Positions 1-10,130 of a stretch of 64,000 nt of DNA are shown one piece after another (positions within the stretch are counted from its first letter, which is position 1; every line of letters starts with the position of its first letter). The stretch covers positions 2,926,501 to 2,990,500 of the forward strand of contig JASPKZ010003844.1 in NCBI GenBank assembly GCA_030220185.1, read 5' to 3'. The position numbers and the translations under genes were made by a program. This stretch comes from Diploptera punctata (lineage: Eukaryota > Arthropoda > Insecta > Blattodea > Blaberidae). The notes beneath the pieces are model-generated. The model was not told the DNA's origin and ran no database searches. It was given only the letters and a program-made list of their open reading frames with translations.

Positions 1-382
1 TTGCAGTGCGTTAGTCTCGCAACTCCTCCTAAACGACTGGACCGAGTTTGTTGAAATTTTTTGTGTGTCTGATTGGGTCCCTCGATGCTTTATATTCACA
101 ATTGGACACTCTAAAACCATTAGGTGTAGGAATTCACCTGAAGTGAAATTTTAAAAATAGCTCTAGTGGTCGCATTTTTTGATGTTTCACTACGAAACTT
201 AGTACATCGTACTAAAATAAACTGAGGTAGGTATTATCCAAAAATGAGCGAAATCCGACAATTAGATGTGGAGGTTTCCTTGAAATCCGAAATTAAAAAC
301 TGCCTAAACGACTGGATCTATTTTGACGAAAAATTGTTGTGCGATTGGTTCCCTTCGTGGTTTAGATTCACAATTACCTAAT
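1..382. repeat. AT-rich repeat with two diverged ~77-bp direct subrepeats
   Basis: Positions 28-104 and 303-380 are imperfect direct copies of one another. Both begin cctaaacgactgga and both end near ttcacaatta. No open frame crosses the region. It resembles the untranslated part of a transposable element, but I cannot name the family. It continues off the left edge of the window. Confidence 0.4.
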
Positions 383-995
383 TTTTCCAACCATTCCCTG
401 TATAATTTACCTCTGTCATATCATGGTTAATGTTATTCTTTCATGTCGTTCTTGCTCTATTTACTAGGTCCTGTGATTTGTCTCCGAGTTTCCATGTCCC
501 TCTTTTGTTACCCATTCGTGCCACATGTCCTGCTCATTGCAGTCTATGAGACTTAACTGTTCGTATTATAACTGGTTTTCTGTAAATATCATTTAGCCCA
601 CTGTTATGCAGTCTTCTCCATTCACCTGTCTGTTTATCTCTCTTTATTCCAATTTTTTCCTAAGAACTTTATTCTCAAATACTAGTAATATTTTTTTCTC
701 TAAACTGGAAAGAACACTTAGCAAGGATGACTGAGAACAGAATACCAAAAGCAGCATATAACTCTTCGCCAAAAGGAAGAAGACGTTTGGGAAGATCAAA
801 GAAAATATGGAAATATCAGCAATTTGGAGCCGGAACAAGTTAGCAAAATGCCTAAACCGTGACGAGAAAAGAAGAAGAAGATTTTCTCCTCTCTTAAAGT
901 AAGAGTCCATATTTCGGTTCCATATAATATAACTGGATGAATGACAGTTTTATATATTTTCAGTTTAACGCTTTTTGAGAGAAGTTGGGTTTATG
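383..995 (-). mobile_element. LINE-A copy 1, 5'-truncated, interrupted by a second LINE tail
   Basis: On the minus strand this encodes the C-terminal tail of a non-LTR reverse transcriptase. The order, from high to low coordinate, is the region after the RT palm, the LRKI/EQTGEW stretch, a GHVAR-like stretch and the NNI..NYTG end. The frame has many stops and shifts, so it is dead. It is split at 701-881 by a plus-strand LINE-F insertion. Compared with the other LINE-A copies in this window it lacks the last ~80 bp at the 3' end. Confidence 0.8.
701..881 (+). mobile_element. LINE-F 3' fragment nested in LINE-A, 7-bp target duplication
   Basis: An open stretch of about 46 codons begins NWKEHLARMTENRIPKAA and ends FGAGTS followed by TAG. 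A short 3' UTR ending in gaagaagaaga follows. The same tail appears at 50294-50497. The insertion is bracketed by ttttctc at 694-700 and 882-888, a plausible target-site duplication. The host LINE-A must be older than this insertion. Only the last ~180 bp of the element was copied, which is typical of aborted target-primed reverse transcription. Confidence 0.75.
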
Positions 996-1594
996 CAAAC
1001 GGAATTTTGCTTTGAGAATATACAATGTGAATGTAAATAAAAGTCAATTTGCTTAAAGTTGAGAATGTGACTCTTGACATTTGGAAATAAAAGGATGGAG
1101 TTGGTATAATGTTGCTATATTGAGAAAGTACGAGTAGGAAAACTTATGAAGATTTACTGCCTCCTGGTCTCCAATCTCTGATTTTTAAATCCCTGTTTAT
1201 TGCTTTCGTTTGCAGAATCATTCTCTTTCCTAAAATAAAATAGATAAAACGACAATTTTAAAAGTAGACTACGAAATGAAGTATATATATATATATATAT
1301 ATAACAATCTTTAAAATTTTAATATTCATAATGATCAAAATGGTTAAATACACATTAAAAGATGTTTGGTTTATGTAGAATAAAAATAGTGTCCGCACTT
1401 TCTGAATAATTCCACAATCCATATTTATAAGTACATTTATATTAATATAATTGACTTCATCTGGTATTATAAGATATTTATAAAACTTATAGTACAGAGC
1501 GTCTGATTCAACCTCAAGCCTGTTCGTAGTTATCTCAAAATCTGTCACTAAAAGATTATTTTCATTTTATAATTCGATCGCTAGAATAATTCTA
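996..1594. other. No gene recognised
   Basis: AT-rich sequence with an (AT)n run at 1279-1303. A 96-codon minus-strand frame at 1258-1548 is largely Ile/Asn/Tyr translated from AT-rich DNA, and I do not support it as a gene. Confidence 0.5.
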
Positions 1595-1599
1595 TCAGT

Positions 1600-1860
1600 C
1601 CCCCTGTAGATATAATTTAACTAGTGAAGAAGGCATTAAACTGTGCCCGCTATGCGATGCCCGTGAAAATTGGCAACATATTGAAGCATTCTGAGGAGAG
1701 ACAGAGCAACTTAGATTACAGTTGCTGCCGGAGAGATTTCTCAGGTCGAATCGTGGGAGAGTGGCGTGTTGGGATCTTTTAGGACGGATCGAGAGTGGGG
1801 TGAAAACATGCAAATTTTTGGTACAGTGAGGAAATTGAGGGATAAAAAAATTGGAGGTCA
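1600..1860 (+). mobile_element. LINE-G reverse transcriptase C-terminal remnant
   Basis: Plus-strand translation from about 1628 gives KLCPLCDARENWQHIEAF, a stop, then LQLLPERFLRSNRGRVACWD. This is clearly the same protein tail as the minus-strand LINE-G frame at 2675-3160, which has CPMCG...H...C and LLPERFLNSNRERLACYE. The pattern C-x2-C...H...C is the zinc-finger-like end seen in R1/I-type non-LTR ORF2 proteins (family knowledge). The copy carries at least three in-frame stops and is decayed. Confidence 0.7.
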
Positions 1861-2020
1861 GTAAGGAAATGCATATATTATCAATAATAAGAATCTCAAT
1901 ATGGACTTCGTTTCGGATCTTCGATTATATAATAAGTAGTCTTAATAAGTTAAATAACTTGATAGTGCATTTGATGCCTGCAGGGTTCGGGAGGGAGGGG
2001 GGTATGAGAGCGCGCTCGTG

Positions 2021-2046
2021 TGTGGGTGTATGTGTGTGTGTGTGTT
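2021..2046. repeat. (TG)n microsatellite
   Basis: An interrupted GT dinucleotide run preceded by a GC-rich patch (gggagggagggg). Confidence 0.85.
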
Positions 2047-2176
2047 TTCTCTCTTTTTTTAATTTTTGTAGCAATTTTTTATTATTAATATATAAAATGA
2101 GACTTTTATATCTATACACATGTTCTTTTCATGCATGAGTGTAGATGTGTATTATTGTGTATGGAGTATAGACATA

Positions 2177-2177
2177 G

Positions 2178-2223
<46 letters not shown>
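2177..2223. repeat. (AT)n microsatellite at the tail of LINE-G
   Basis: About 23 TA units lie immediately beyond the 3' end of the minus-strand LINE-G element. The run sits where a LINE tail repeat would be, so it probably grew from the tail. Confidence 0.8.
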
Positions 2224-2226
<3 letters not shown>

Positions 2227-3225
2227 GTAGTAGGACTTTATTAGACAAAAAGTAAGATATTTACAATATTATTTACAAATATGGGTCGCACGGGCAGTAA
2301 GCCGTACGTGCTGTTGACAGTCCGTTACAATAAAGTAATAATTGGTACTAGTGTAAAGAAAAATAAACAACAAAAACAGCAATAACATTACAATTACATA
2401 AAGAAAACACAATAATAATATTACAATTAAATAATAACACAATAGCATTATACACTAAAAACATTAACATTACAATTACATAAAGAAAACACAATAATAT
2501 TACAATTAAGTAATAACACAATAGCATTATGCATTAAAAAAAAATTAACATTACAATTACATAAAGAAAACACATTAATATTACAATTAAATAATAAACA
2601 CAACAGCATTATACACTAATTAATTTATATATAATTGTTAATAATTAATGGTATTGCATTTTGATAACATATATTTATTCATGAATGAGTGTTGTCCTTA
2701 TTTTTCGCGTTTTGTCCAGAAATTTACCGAGGTTTATCCAATTTTCTGGATTTACCAATAATTCGTAGCATGCCAATCTTTCCCGATTTGAATTTAGAAA
2801 TCTTTCCGGTAATAACTGACGTCTCCAATATTCTAAATCATTACATTTTCCTAATATATGTATCTCATCTTCAAAGTTCCCGCACATTGGACATATTCGC
2901 ATATCGTGATCGTCGCTAATTTTTAGAAATTTCCATGCCCCTAGCCTAAACCAAGCAAGCCCTGATCTCTCCTTAAATCCTAGGTTGAGTATATACGATT
3001 CTTTTCCCCAGACGTGTTTTAGGTCTCTTTGTAAACACAGTGAGCGTTTTCCTGTACATTCGGCGAAAGTATCTTGTTGGTTTATATCTAAGTACCTCCT
3101 CCTTATTTTTCTCCACACGTTCTTGCGATTTTCAGTCCCTTTTTCCCATATCCAGCCCATCCCAATCTTTTGGAGTTCTCTCCTAACTTCGTCTGCCCAA
3201 AATTTAACATCTATGTTTTTAGTAT
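2224..3225 (-). mobile_element. LINE-G, 5'-truncated, with ORF tail and 3' UTR
   Basis: The minus strand carries an open frame at 2675-3160 (161 codons from an internal Met). It is the C-terminus of a non-LTR retrotransposon polyprotein, with motif ICPMCGNFEDEIHILGKCND (C-x2-C-x~9-H-x~4-C). A ~450-bp 3' UTR follows at 2224-2674, containing an AATAAA-type signal (aataaag, minus strand, near 2240) and an internal three-unit tandem repeat. The 5' end breaks off near 3225. The frame is uninterrupted, so this copy is younger than the one at 1600. A 297-bp piece of the same 3' UTR is inserted at 54218-54514. Confidence 0.8.
2389..2632 (-). repeat. Three-unit ~81-bp tandem repeat in the LINE-G 3' UTR
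   Basis: Units start at 2389, 2471 and 2552, each with tacaattacataaag. The LINE-G 3' UTR copy at 54218-54514 has only about one unit, so unit number varies between copies of this family. Confidence 0.8.
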
Positions 3226-3286
3226 ATATGTATGTGTAGGTGTGTAGCCACGTAGGTATATTTTATATATTCTTATGTTTATTTTT

Positions 3287-3690
3287 TATCAGCCGCGGTG
3301 GACTAGTGGTTATGCTATTTGCCTCTGGTCCCGAGGGTCGCGGGTTCAAATCCGGCCGGGATCGATGGATTTTTTAGGATGGAAAAATCCAAGGAGTAAG
3401 TCCTCCGGGAGGGACTATAAGCCATGGGTCCCGAGTCTGAAGATTTTCAGGCTCGTAAAAGATCCTTAATCCTGAATGAAAAGGCATCTAAGCAAAATTT
3501 ACAGAATTTTCCTGTCCTAGTACTACCTTGGTTTCTTAGATGTCAGTATGAGGCGGAACGCTGACCACAAACTACTCAAATGACATCTATACGAAAACAA
3601 GTGTAACTAAATTAGTATGGTTCAAATTCTTCCCTGTAGGGGAGATCTCCTAAATCTCTGTTAAGGGAAACATGGGCTTACAAGAAGAAG
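3287..3690 (+). mobile_element. SINE S2, full length, 12-bp target duplication
   Basis: tRNA-derived head with an A-box-like tagtggttatg and a B box ggttcaaatcc near 3344. The body is ~300 bp and the tail is caagaagaag. Flanking duplications atgtttattttt lie at 3275-3286 and 3691-3702. SINEs of this kind are transcribed by RNA polymerase III and copied by a partner LINE. The AAGAAG tail matches LINE-D, LINE-F and repeat K here, so one of those may supply the reverse transcriptase (inference). Confidence 0.85.
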
Positions 3691-3702
3691 ATGTTTATTT
3701 TT

Positions 3703-4075
3703 ATTTTATATTCATGGGAAAATAATGCACGTACGGCTAAGCAAGCCCGTGCGCAATGCAAATGCTAATGTATTTTACTTCTATTGGGAAAAAAAGACAA
3801 TAAATGTCATTACTACTGTTTTCATTTCTTTGGATAAAGAGAGGAGCAGCCCCCGTTAAGTTTCTGGTTAGGCAACTAGATAGCCGTCGAAACAGGGATT
3901 GGTAAACTAATTAATTTAATTTTCATTATTTTGTATTGTTTGATTCAGTATTAGTTTTCTTATGTATTATTTATTAGATTTCTATTTATTATTTGTATTT
4001 GGTGTCCAATAGCTGCACGAAATCTACAACACAAGCTCATTAAGCGTAAGAATTTCAATAATGAACGGTGTTTTT
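3703..4075. other. No gene recognised
   Basis: Anonymous AT-rich sequence with no convincing frame, RNA or repeat structure. Confidence 0.5.
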
Positions 4076-4400
4076 TTGCCCAAGATGGCTTCGTGGCGCA
4101 AGCGCTCACTGCCGGGGTCCCGAGATCGAGTCTCACTCACTCTATGTGGGTTTCGTGATGGCAAGTTTTTCACGGGGTTTGTCCCGTTTTCCCCTGCCAC
4201 AAATTTAATTCCACCATTTCTCCATACTCATCTCATCCATTTCGTTTCATTTCGTTCATCCGCCCCTGTGATGGTGCGTCAGGAGTGGTCGGCCGGCACC
4301 CTTATAATTCACAGACCTCTATAAATTTAGGGGCTTCATCCCATATCATCCCTCGACCCAACCCTGAGTTGCACACGAGTTCAGGATATTTGTTTATTTA
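4076..4400 (+). mobile_element. SINE-like repeat S5
   Basis: Near the start a B-box-like stretch (gagatcgagtctc) follows an A-box-like cgtggcgcaagcgc. The body contains tctccatactcatctcatc and later cacagacctctataaat. Both recur in inverted orientation at 31336-31668, which establishes it as a dispersed family. The frames at 4061-4470 are translations of this repeat. Confidence 0.6.
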
Positions 4401-4563
4401 TATATTTTGTCCACCACTACTTGTGTTACGCGGGATATCTACAACATTTTATGAGTCAGCAGGTCTGTAGAGTGATTAGGTATTCATCTAGTATTGTGAG
4501 TCATATGACCTGACGTAAAACAGAGTTAAATTAAGTTATTTAAACTTACCTAGGAACAAAAAT

Positions 4564-5080
4564 GTCGGCTGCGATGTGTTGGTTGTTATGTTCCTTGCCT
4601 CTAGTTCCGAGAGACCCAGGTTCAAACCCGGTCGTGGTCGATGGGTTTGTTAGGATGGATAAATCGAAGGACAAGTCCTCCGGGAGGGACTTTAAGCCGT
4701 GGGTCCCGAGTCTGAAGATTTTCAGACTCGTGAAAGAACGACAAGCCTGAATAAAAAGGCACTGTGCAAAATTTACCGAGTGTTCCCATCCTAGTACTAC
4801 CTTGATTTCATAGAATCACTATGAGGTGAGTCACTATGACCCCGGACCACTCTTAGACATCTATCCGAAAATAAGTGTAACTAAAGAATTTATTTAAATT
4901 CTTCTTATTCTTCTTATTCTTCCTTTCATGTGACAGACCTAGTGGTCTGTTACGGTCTCAATCCAACGTTTGAAGGGTCTGCCCAAAGATTTATTTAAAT
5001 TAAACTAAATTGGATTATTATTATGGTTGAATTTCTCCCTTGTAGGGAGAACGCCTAAGGGCTTACTACTACAAAAAAAA
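4564..5080 (+). mobile_element. SINE S2, diverged, interrupted by an 88-bp insertion
   Basis: Same head, B box (ggttcaaaccc) and body as the S2 copy at 3287. It contains the shared stretch taagccgtgggtcccgagtc and ends near gggcttactactac. It is split by the insert at 4901-4988. Confidence 0.8.
4901..4988 (-). mobile_element. 88-bp LINE 3' fragment nested in SINE S2, 13-bp target duplication
   Basis: The duplication atttatttaaatt occurs at 4888-4900 and 4989-5001. Read on the minus strand the insert ends in a purine tail of the form gaagaataagaagaataagaag. That is the same tail class as LINE-D and LINE-F, so I read it as an extremely short, 5'-truncated LINE tail. Confidence 0.75.
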
Positions 5081-5754
5081 GTATAATGATGATGCTATTC
5101 AATATGAGGTATAGAACATGTTTGTTAAGCTGCGAGAATTTCAGAATGACAAAATATACAATATGGTAAAATAAATATGCGAGAACAGAAACAAAAATAA
5201 ACATTTATAAGCCTGCAGTAATATCAATTATCGTTTAAGCAGCTGAAGAACGAGTGGTGCTCTAAAACAATATGAACGTTGCAACTACCAAAATAATACA
5301 TGAAGAAAAATATTGTAGTTAAAATATAGATTGGACCTGATAAGAAGTAACAACATTATAGAGAAGTGTAGAGTTCAAACCGTTGTGAAATGGATTCCAG
5401 AAGGAATGAACATGTTAATAAGAGTGCCAGGAGATAGTGTAATGGTAAACACTCCGAAAGGGAGAGGAACGCCGTAAAAAAATACTGGATTATTATTTCA
5501 AATAATAATCATAGCTTTATTTTACCTGACATAGTTAAAGCATTATCTGCCTCCCAACCAGGTTAGAGAAAAAAATACAAAAAAAATCTTATATCTAAAT
5601 TACAATAAACAAAATTATTACAAGGAATAGCTACAATATAATTATTATTTGCAATACGTCTTTACTTACTCTAGATTTAACGAATGAAATATAAAATATA
5701 CAACATAGAAAATAAAAACAAATTTCATGACTTCAAATTAATTTAGTTGTCGAG
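5081..5754. other. Mostly anonymous; possible faint LINE trace
   Basis: A short plus-strand frame at about 5366-5478 contains QTVVKWIPEG, which recalls the KIVIEWIP tail at 54528-54790. It is too short to support alone. The rest is AT-rich with no recognised feature. Confidence 0.35.
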
Positions 5755-5764
5755 AAAAAATAAT

Positions 5765-6205
5765 TTAAAAAAATAAATAATAGTTAAAAAACTAAAACAA
5801 CACGCTTTATTAGAAAACCGAACTTAAAAATGAAAAATAATTTTAATTTCCAACATGCTTGGGATAAAACTAGAGTTATCAACAAAAAAAATAATTTTAC
5901 CATCAAAAGCGTGGGGTGCTCTATATCAATTAATATATTTGATAATAAACAGATATTGGTAAACGTAAAGTCTCTAAGAAGAAAATGTAAAAATCATAAA
6001 AACCACTCCACGCTTTTGATGGTAAAATTATTATTTTTTTTGTTGATAACTCTAGTTTTATTCTAGATGTGTTGGATATGATTTTTTTGTTGACCACTTT
6101 AATTGTATCCCAAGCGTGCTGGAAATTAAAATTATTTTTAATTTTTTAGTTCGGATTTGTAATAAAGCGTATTGTTTTAGTTTTTTAAAACTATTATTTA
6201 TTTTG
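5765..6205. repeat. P module, left copy (palindrome)
   Basis: Outer arms: aacacgctttattag with its reverse complement near 6160, then aataattttaatttcca paired with the stretch near 6130. Inner arms: taccatcaaaagcgtgggg at ~5898 pairs with ccacgcttttgatggta near 6012. The loop holds gataataaacagatattgg. The right copy is at 7385-7862. Confidence 0.75.
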
Positions 6206-6311
6206 TATTTTTTTAGTTTTAATATTTTCCAGAATGAGATAAAAATGTAAATATCTTTAAATTTGATATTATTGTAGTATGAGCTAAAAGTAATACTCTC
6301 CTAAAAAAATT

Positions 6312-6402
6312 CCTCCCAGCCGGATTTGAACCAGCGACCTAAGGATTACTGAAATTATATACCACTAGAGTTCACCACTCTACCAACTGAGCTCTTACAA
6401 CG
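6312..6402 (-). pseudogene. tRNA-Tyr-like pseudogene, left arm
   Basis: The minus strand has a D arm gctcagttggtagagc (A box) and a T arm gctggttcaaatccggc (B box), as in insect tRNA-Tyr genes. An intron-like ~15-nt insertion lies after the anticodon region, the position of the known tRNA-Tyr intron. The acceptor stem strands do not pair (5' gttgtaa against 3' tgggagg on the mature strand), so a functional tRNA is unlikely. It is the mirror copy of 7199-7289. Confidence 0.65.
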
Positions 6403-6467
6403 ATTGTCTAGAAAGTCGACAGGTACCCAATCTATTATACCAGTTTTCATTTGTTTGATTTTTTGAT

Positions 6468-6603
6468 GATTCTGGGCAGGAGTTTAGAAAAAAATATGAA
6501 ATTATTGTATTGTCACGGGTCCTTTACAAATATACAAAGTTTCAAGACGATCTAATGTTTCTAAGTGAGTGAAAATCGTGGTCAAAGATTCCGTTACATA
6601 GGT
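6468..6603 (+). repeat. X unit, single plus-oriented copy
   Basis: Runs from gatgattctgg to gattccgttacata. It is the reverse complement of the X unit at 7002-7145. Confidence 0.75.
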
Positions 6604-6668
6604 ACAAAGACTCTTTTTTACACGCTTTATATTAGCTTGACCTGTATATATCTATCTTATCTATCTAT

Positions 6669-7145
6669 GTAACGGAATCTTTCAACTCGATTTTCACCCA
6701 CCTTAAAATCATTGGATCGACTTGAAACTTTGTATACTTGTAGAGGATCCATGACAATATAATAATTTCATATTTATTTTCTAAAATCCTGGCCATAATC
6801 ATCAGAAAATTAAAAAAAAGTGTTTTTGTATCAATGTAACGGAATCTTTCAACGCAATTTTCACCAACTTAGAAACATTGGATCGACTTGAAACTTTGTA
6901 TACTTGTAGAGGACCCGTGACAATACAATAATTTCATATTTATTTTCTAAAAACCTGGCCATAATCATCAGAAAATAAAAAAAAAAGGTTTTTGTATCAA
7001 TGTAACGGAATCTTTCAACGCGATTTTCACCCACTTAGAAACATTGGATCGACTTGAAACTTTGTATACGTGTAGAGGACCCGTGACAATACAATAATTT
7101 CATATTTTGTTTCTAAAATCCTGGCCAGAATCATCCGAAAATCAA
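6669..7145 (-). repeat. Three tandem X units, ~166-bp period
   Basis: Units start with gtaacggaatctttcaac at 6669, 6836 and 7002. Each carries ggatcgacttgaaactttg, then catgacaata or cgtgacaata, then aatcatc. The first two differ from the third by only a few substitutions. Confidence 0.85.
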
Positions 7146-7198
7146 AAAAATGAAAACTGGTATAATAGGTTGCGGACTTGTCGAGTTTTTAGTCAATC

Positions 7199-7289
7199 GT
7201 TGTAAGAGCTCAGTTGGTAGAGCAGTGAACTCTTAGTGGTATATAATTTCAGAAATCCATACGTCGCTGGTTCAAATCCGGCTGGGAGG
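7199..7289 (+). pseudogene. tRNA-Tyr-like pseudogene, right arm
   Basis: D arm gctcagttggtagagc at 7208-7223, anticodon-stem remnants gtgaa and tccat, an intron-like insertion between them, and T arm gctggttcaaatccggc at 7266-7282. The T arm and the 3' half of the anticodon stem match the insect tRNA-Tyr pattern. The Tyr anticodon GTA has been lost (ctcttag replaces ctgtag) and the acceptor stem does not pair. Confidence 0.65.
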
Positions 7290-7384
7290 GTTTTTTTTAT
7301 AGAAGAGTATTACTTTTAGCTCATACTACAATAGTATCGAATTTAAAGATATTTACATTTTTATCTTATTCTGTAAAATATTAA

Positions 7385-7862
7385 AACTAAAAAATAACAA
7401 ATAAATAATAGTTTTAAAAAACTAAAACAACACGCTTTATTAGAAAACTAAAAAATGAAAAATAATTTTAATTTCCAATACGCTTGGGATAAAATAAAGT
7501 GGTCAACAAAAAATCATCTCCAACACATATAGAATAAAATTAAAGTTATCAACAAAAAGAAAATAATTTTACCATCAAAAGCGTGGGGTGCTTTTTATGA
7601 TTTTTACACTTTCTTCTTAGAGAGCTTACTTTTACCAATATCTGTTTATTATCAAATATATTAATTGATATAGAGCACCCCACGCTTTTGATGGTAAAAT
7701 TATTTTCTTTTTGTTGATAACTCTAATTTTATTCTATATGTGTTGGAGATGATTTTTTTGTTGACCACTTTATTTTATCCCAAGCGTATTGGAAATTAAA
7801 ATTATTTTTCATTTTTTAGTTTTCTAATAAAGCGTGTTCTTTTAGTTTTTTAAAACTATTAT
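7385..7862. repeat. P module, right copy (palindrome)
   Basis: Inverted counterpart of 5765-6205, with the same taccatcaaaagcgtgggg arms at about 7570 and 7677-7695. It ends in ttatttattttc, directly followed by an X unit. Confidence 0.75.
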
Positions 7863-7865
7863 TTA

Positions 7866-8155
7866 TTTTCTGATGATTCTGTAAAGGATTTTAGAAAATA
7901 AATATGAAATTATTTTATTGTCACAGGTCCTTTACAAGTATACAAAGTTTCAAGTCGATCCAATGTTCAATGTGTTCAATGATTCCGTTACATAGATACA
8001 AAGACACGTTTTTTGCTTTTCCGACGATTCTGGCCAGGATTTTAGAACAAAAAATGAAATTACTGTATTGTCGCGGGTCCTTTACAAGTATACAAAGTTT
8101 CAAGTCGATCCAATAATTTTAAGTGGGCGAAAATCGCGTTGAAAGATTCCGTTAC
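7866..8155 (+). repeat. Two tandem X units, plus orientation
   Basis: Units end in gattccgttaca near 7991 and 8155. The first has lost some internal bases. The 70-codon frame at 7904-8116 is just a translation of this tandem repeat. Confidence 0.8.
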
Positions 8156-8195
8156 ATAGATAGATACAGGTCAAGCTAATATAAAGCGTGTAATA

Positions 8196-9550
8196 AACAG
8201 ACTTGATACTCTGTACAGAAACTGAAGTACTGTTACTTTATTTACTTTTTTCCTCAACGTAACATTGGAATCTACAAACCATCACTATAGGATACTATAA
8301 TGTGATAAAAACATTGGGAACTGCCTCTTAGACAAGATAAATAGAGAATTCCAACTCAGCAATCATCACAAGGACAGTGGAAGTACTTTGAAAAGCTTAT
8401 ATACATTTTGGTTGCCCGGTGCGGTGATTGAATGCGTATCGGCATACATTACCATGGGTTCAGCTCGCTCGTTGAATTTTATTAGCTACAGAATAAAATA
8501 AAATTGATTTACAGTAATTACAATTGCCCACGTATCTGCCGTATTCGTAATTCAAAATTAAATGAAATATTTTCTATTGCAAATATTAGTATTAATGAGT
8601 TGTGATGCATAATAACATTGTATTCGCAAATATCATTATATTTAATATGATGAAATATACAAACTCCAAGATAAATATAAATATTTATACGCGGGAAAGT
8701 TTGCTATATTAACATTAAAATTAACGACTCTGAGGCAATTTTCATTAATAATACACATGTAAAAAATGTATTTACAAAATATATATGTCGAATTTATGCT
8801 AGTATTTTAATCAATAACTAGTGGTCTCCCAGCGGTCAAAATTAGACCGCAATTCATTCATGAAAACGCACCGAGCAATATAAACCCCCTGTATAAAATA
8901 ATTACCAACAACAGTCAGTACCAAAATGAAAGCAGAAGATGATAATTACGTTATCGAAAGACCTCCTGTAAAACAACACTGCAAATTATTGAGGACGACT
9001 GAGATATCAGGTCTGTTTTATAATTCTTAAAATTTTAATGAATGGAGGAAGATAATTAAAACTTAATATTGGCACAGAAGATGTTCTATATATTTAAACC
9101 TGTTGGATAAAAAAATAATGTTTGACTGTGATGTGTGGACTGTTTCTCAAGAAGAAATTTGGGGATGGATGTATGGATGTATGATTTTAAGAAAGAAGAG
9201 TAACAATTTAATGATAATTAAGGATTATAACGAATCGGGACGTTAGAAACGTGGGTTTGGTTGAAGTTATCAAATTACCTGAACAATGTAATGAGATTGT
9301 TTGTTGAAGGTGCATGATTAAAGAAAAGCGAGAAAAACGTGGAAACAAAAGCTTGAGGGAAAGAAAACATCTGGAATACCAAAGTGAAGATAGTTGGATA
9401 ATGTTATGGAAGACTTGATACTGTTGAGGATTAAAAATATGGAGAATGAAAGCATTAAGATAAGAAAACATGGGTTATTGTGTTAAAGGGAGCCAGGATG
9501 CTTACATATTCGTTAAACTATGAAAATAATAGGAGAAAAATAAATAAGTA
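8196..9550. other. Anonymous sequence with a weak first-exon candidate
   Basis: No repeat family recognised. At 8419-8475 there is a faint tRNA-like stretch (ggtgcggtgattgaatgcg). The only gene-like signal is the promoter/ORF candidate at 8879-9029, listed separately. Confidence 0.4.
8879..9029 (+). promoter_or_regulatory. Weak candidate promoter and 34-codon ORF
   Basis: TATAAA occurs at 8879-8884 and TATAAAA at 8892-8898, with an arthropod-type initiator TCAGT at 8915-8919. An ATG at 8926 in the context accaaaATG opens a 34-codon frame (MKAEDDNYVIERPPVKQHCK...) ending at TAA near 9029. Spacing to the initiator (-38 and -25) is not ideal and the 5' UTR would be very short. It could be the first coding exon of a host gene or chance. 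Confidence 0.2.
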
Positions 9551-10130
9551 AGTAGAAAAAATGTTGCTCTAAGTAATTAATTTTCCTCCCAAACTTATAA
9601 AAATTGAAATAATCTCTTCTTTTGAAAAATGACCTAGTTAATTATTAGAAACTCAAAAACAGTCACAAAAATTCATCAAACTAGAAAAGAATAGAAGAAT
9701 AAGAAGTAGAAAAAATGTTGCCATAAGTAATTAATTTTTCCTCCCAAACTGATAAAAGTGAAATAACATTCTCATTTGCTCATTTGAAAAAAGGACGTAG
9801 TCAATTATTAGACTCAAAAACAGTCACAAAAGAATGGAACAACAAGAAGAATAAGAAGAAATAAAAGAAGTAGAAAAAATATTGCTATAAGTAATTAATC
9901 TTTCCTCCCAAACTAATAAAAGTGAAATAACCTTCTCATTTGCTCATTTTAAAAATGGCGTAGTCAATTATTAGAAACTCAAAAATAGTCACAAAAAATA
10001 GAAGAAGAAATAAAAGTACTAGAAAAATCTTGCTATATGTAATTAATTTTTACTCTCAAACTGATAAAAAGTGAAATAACCTCATTTACTCATTTAAAAA
10101 ATGACGCACCGGTAGCCAATTATTAGAAAC
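9551..10130. repeat. Four-copy diverged tandem repeat, ~150-165-bp period
   Basis: Units begin with agtagaaaaaatgttgc or variants at about 9551, 9705, 9869 and 10016. Each contains gtaattaatttttcctccc, then agtgaaataac, then caattattagaaactcaaa. The length varies through purine-rich (aagaataag) joints. No coding capacity. Confidence 0.85.

Larger units (their letters stand above)
5755..8195. mobile_element. Composite foldback with tRNA-Tyr-like sequences and ~165-bp repeats
   Basis: Sequence at about 5755-6610 reappears in reverse complement at about 7000-7862, giving arms of roughly 0.85 kb around an axis near 6800. Each arm has a P module that is itself palindromic, a spacer with agctaaaagtaatactc, a tRNA-Tyr-like pseudogene and one X unit. 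The centre holds X units, and two further X units follow the right arm. The sequence ttacacgctttatattagc at about 6624 and its reverse complement at about 8174-8192 look like terminal inverted repeats of a ~1.57-kb unit, flanked by TA. No transposase frame is present, so it would be non-autonomous. Confidence 0.75.

Noticed and set aside
1258..1548. 96-codon minus frame
   Set aside because: Ile/Tyr/Asn-rich translation of AT-rich DNA with an (AT)n run inside.
2985..3239. 84-codon plus frame
   Set aside because: Antisense to the LINE-G ORF on the minus strand.
7904..8116. 70-codon frame with an internally repeated peptide
   Set aside because: It only translates two tandem X units; the overlapping minus frame is equally long.
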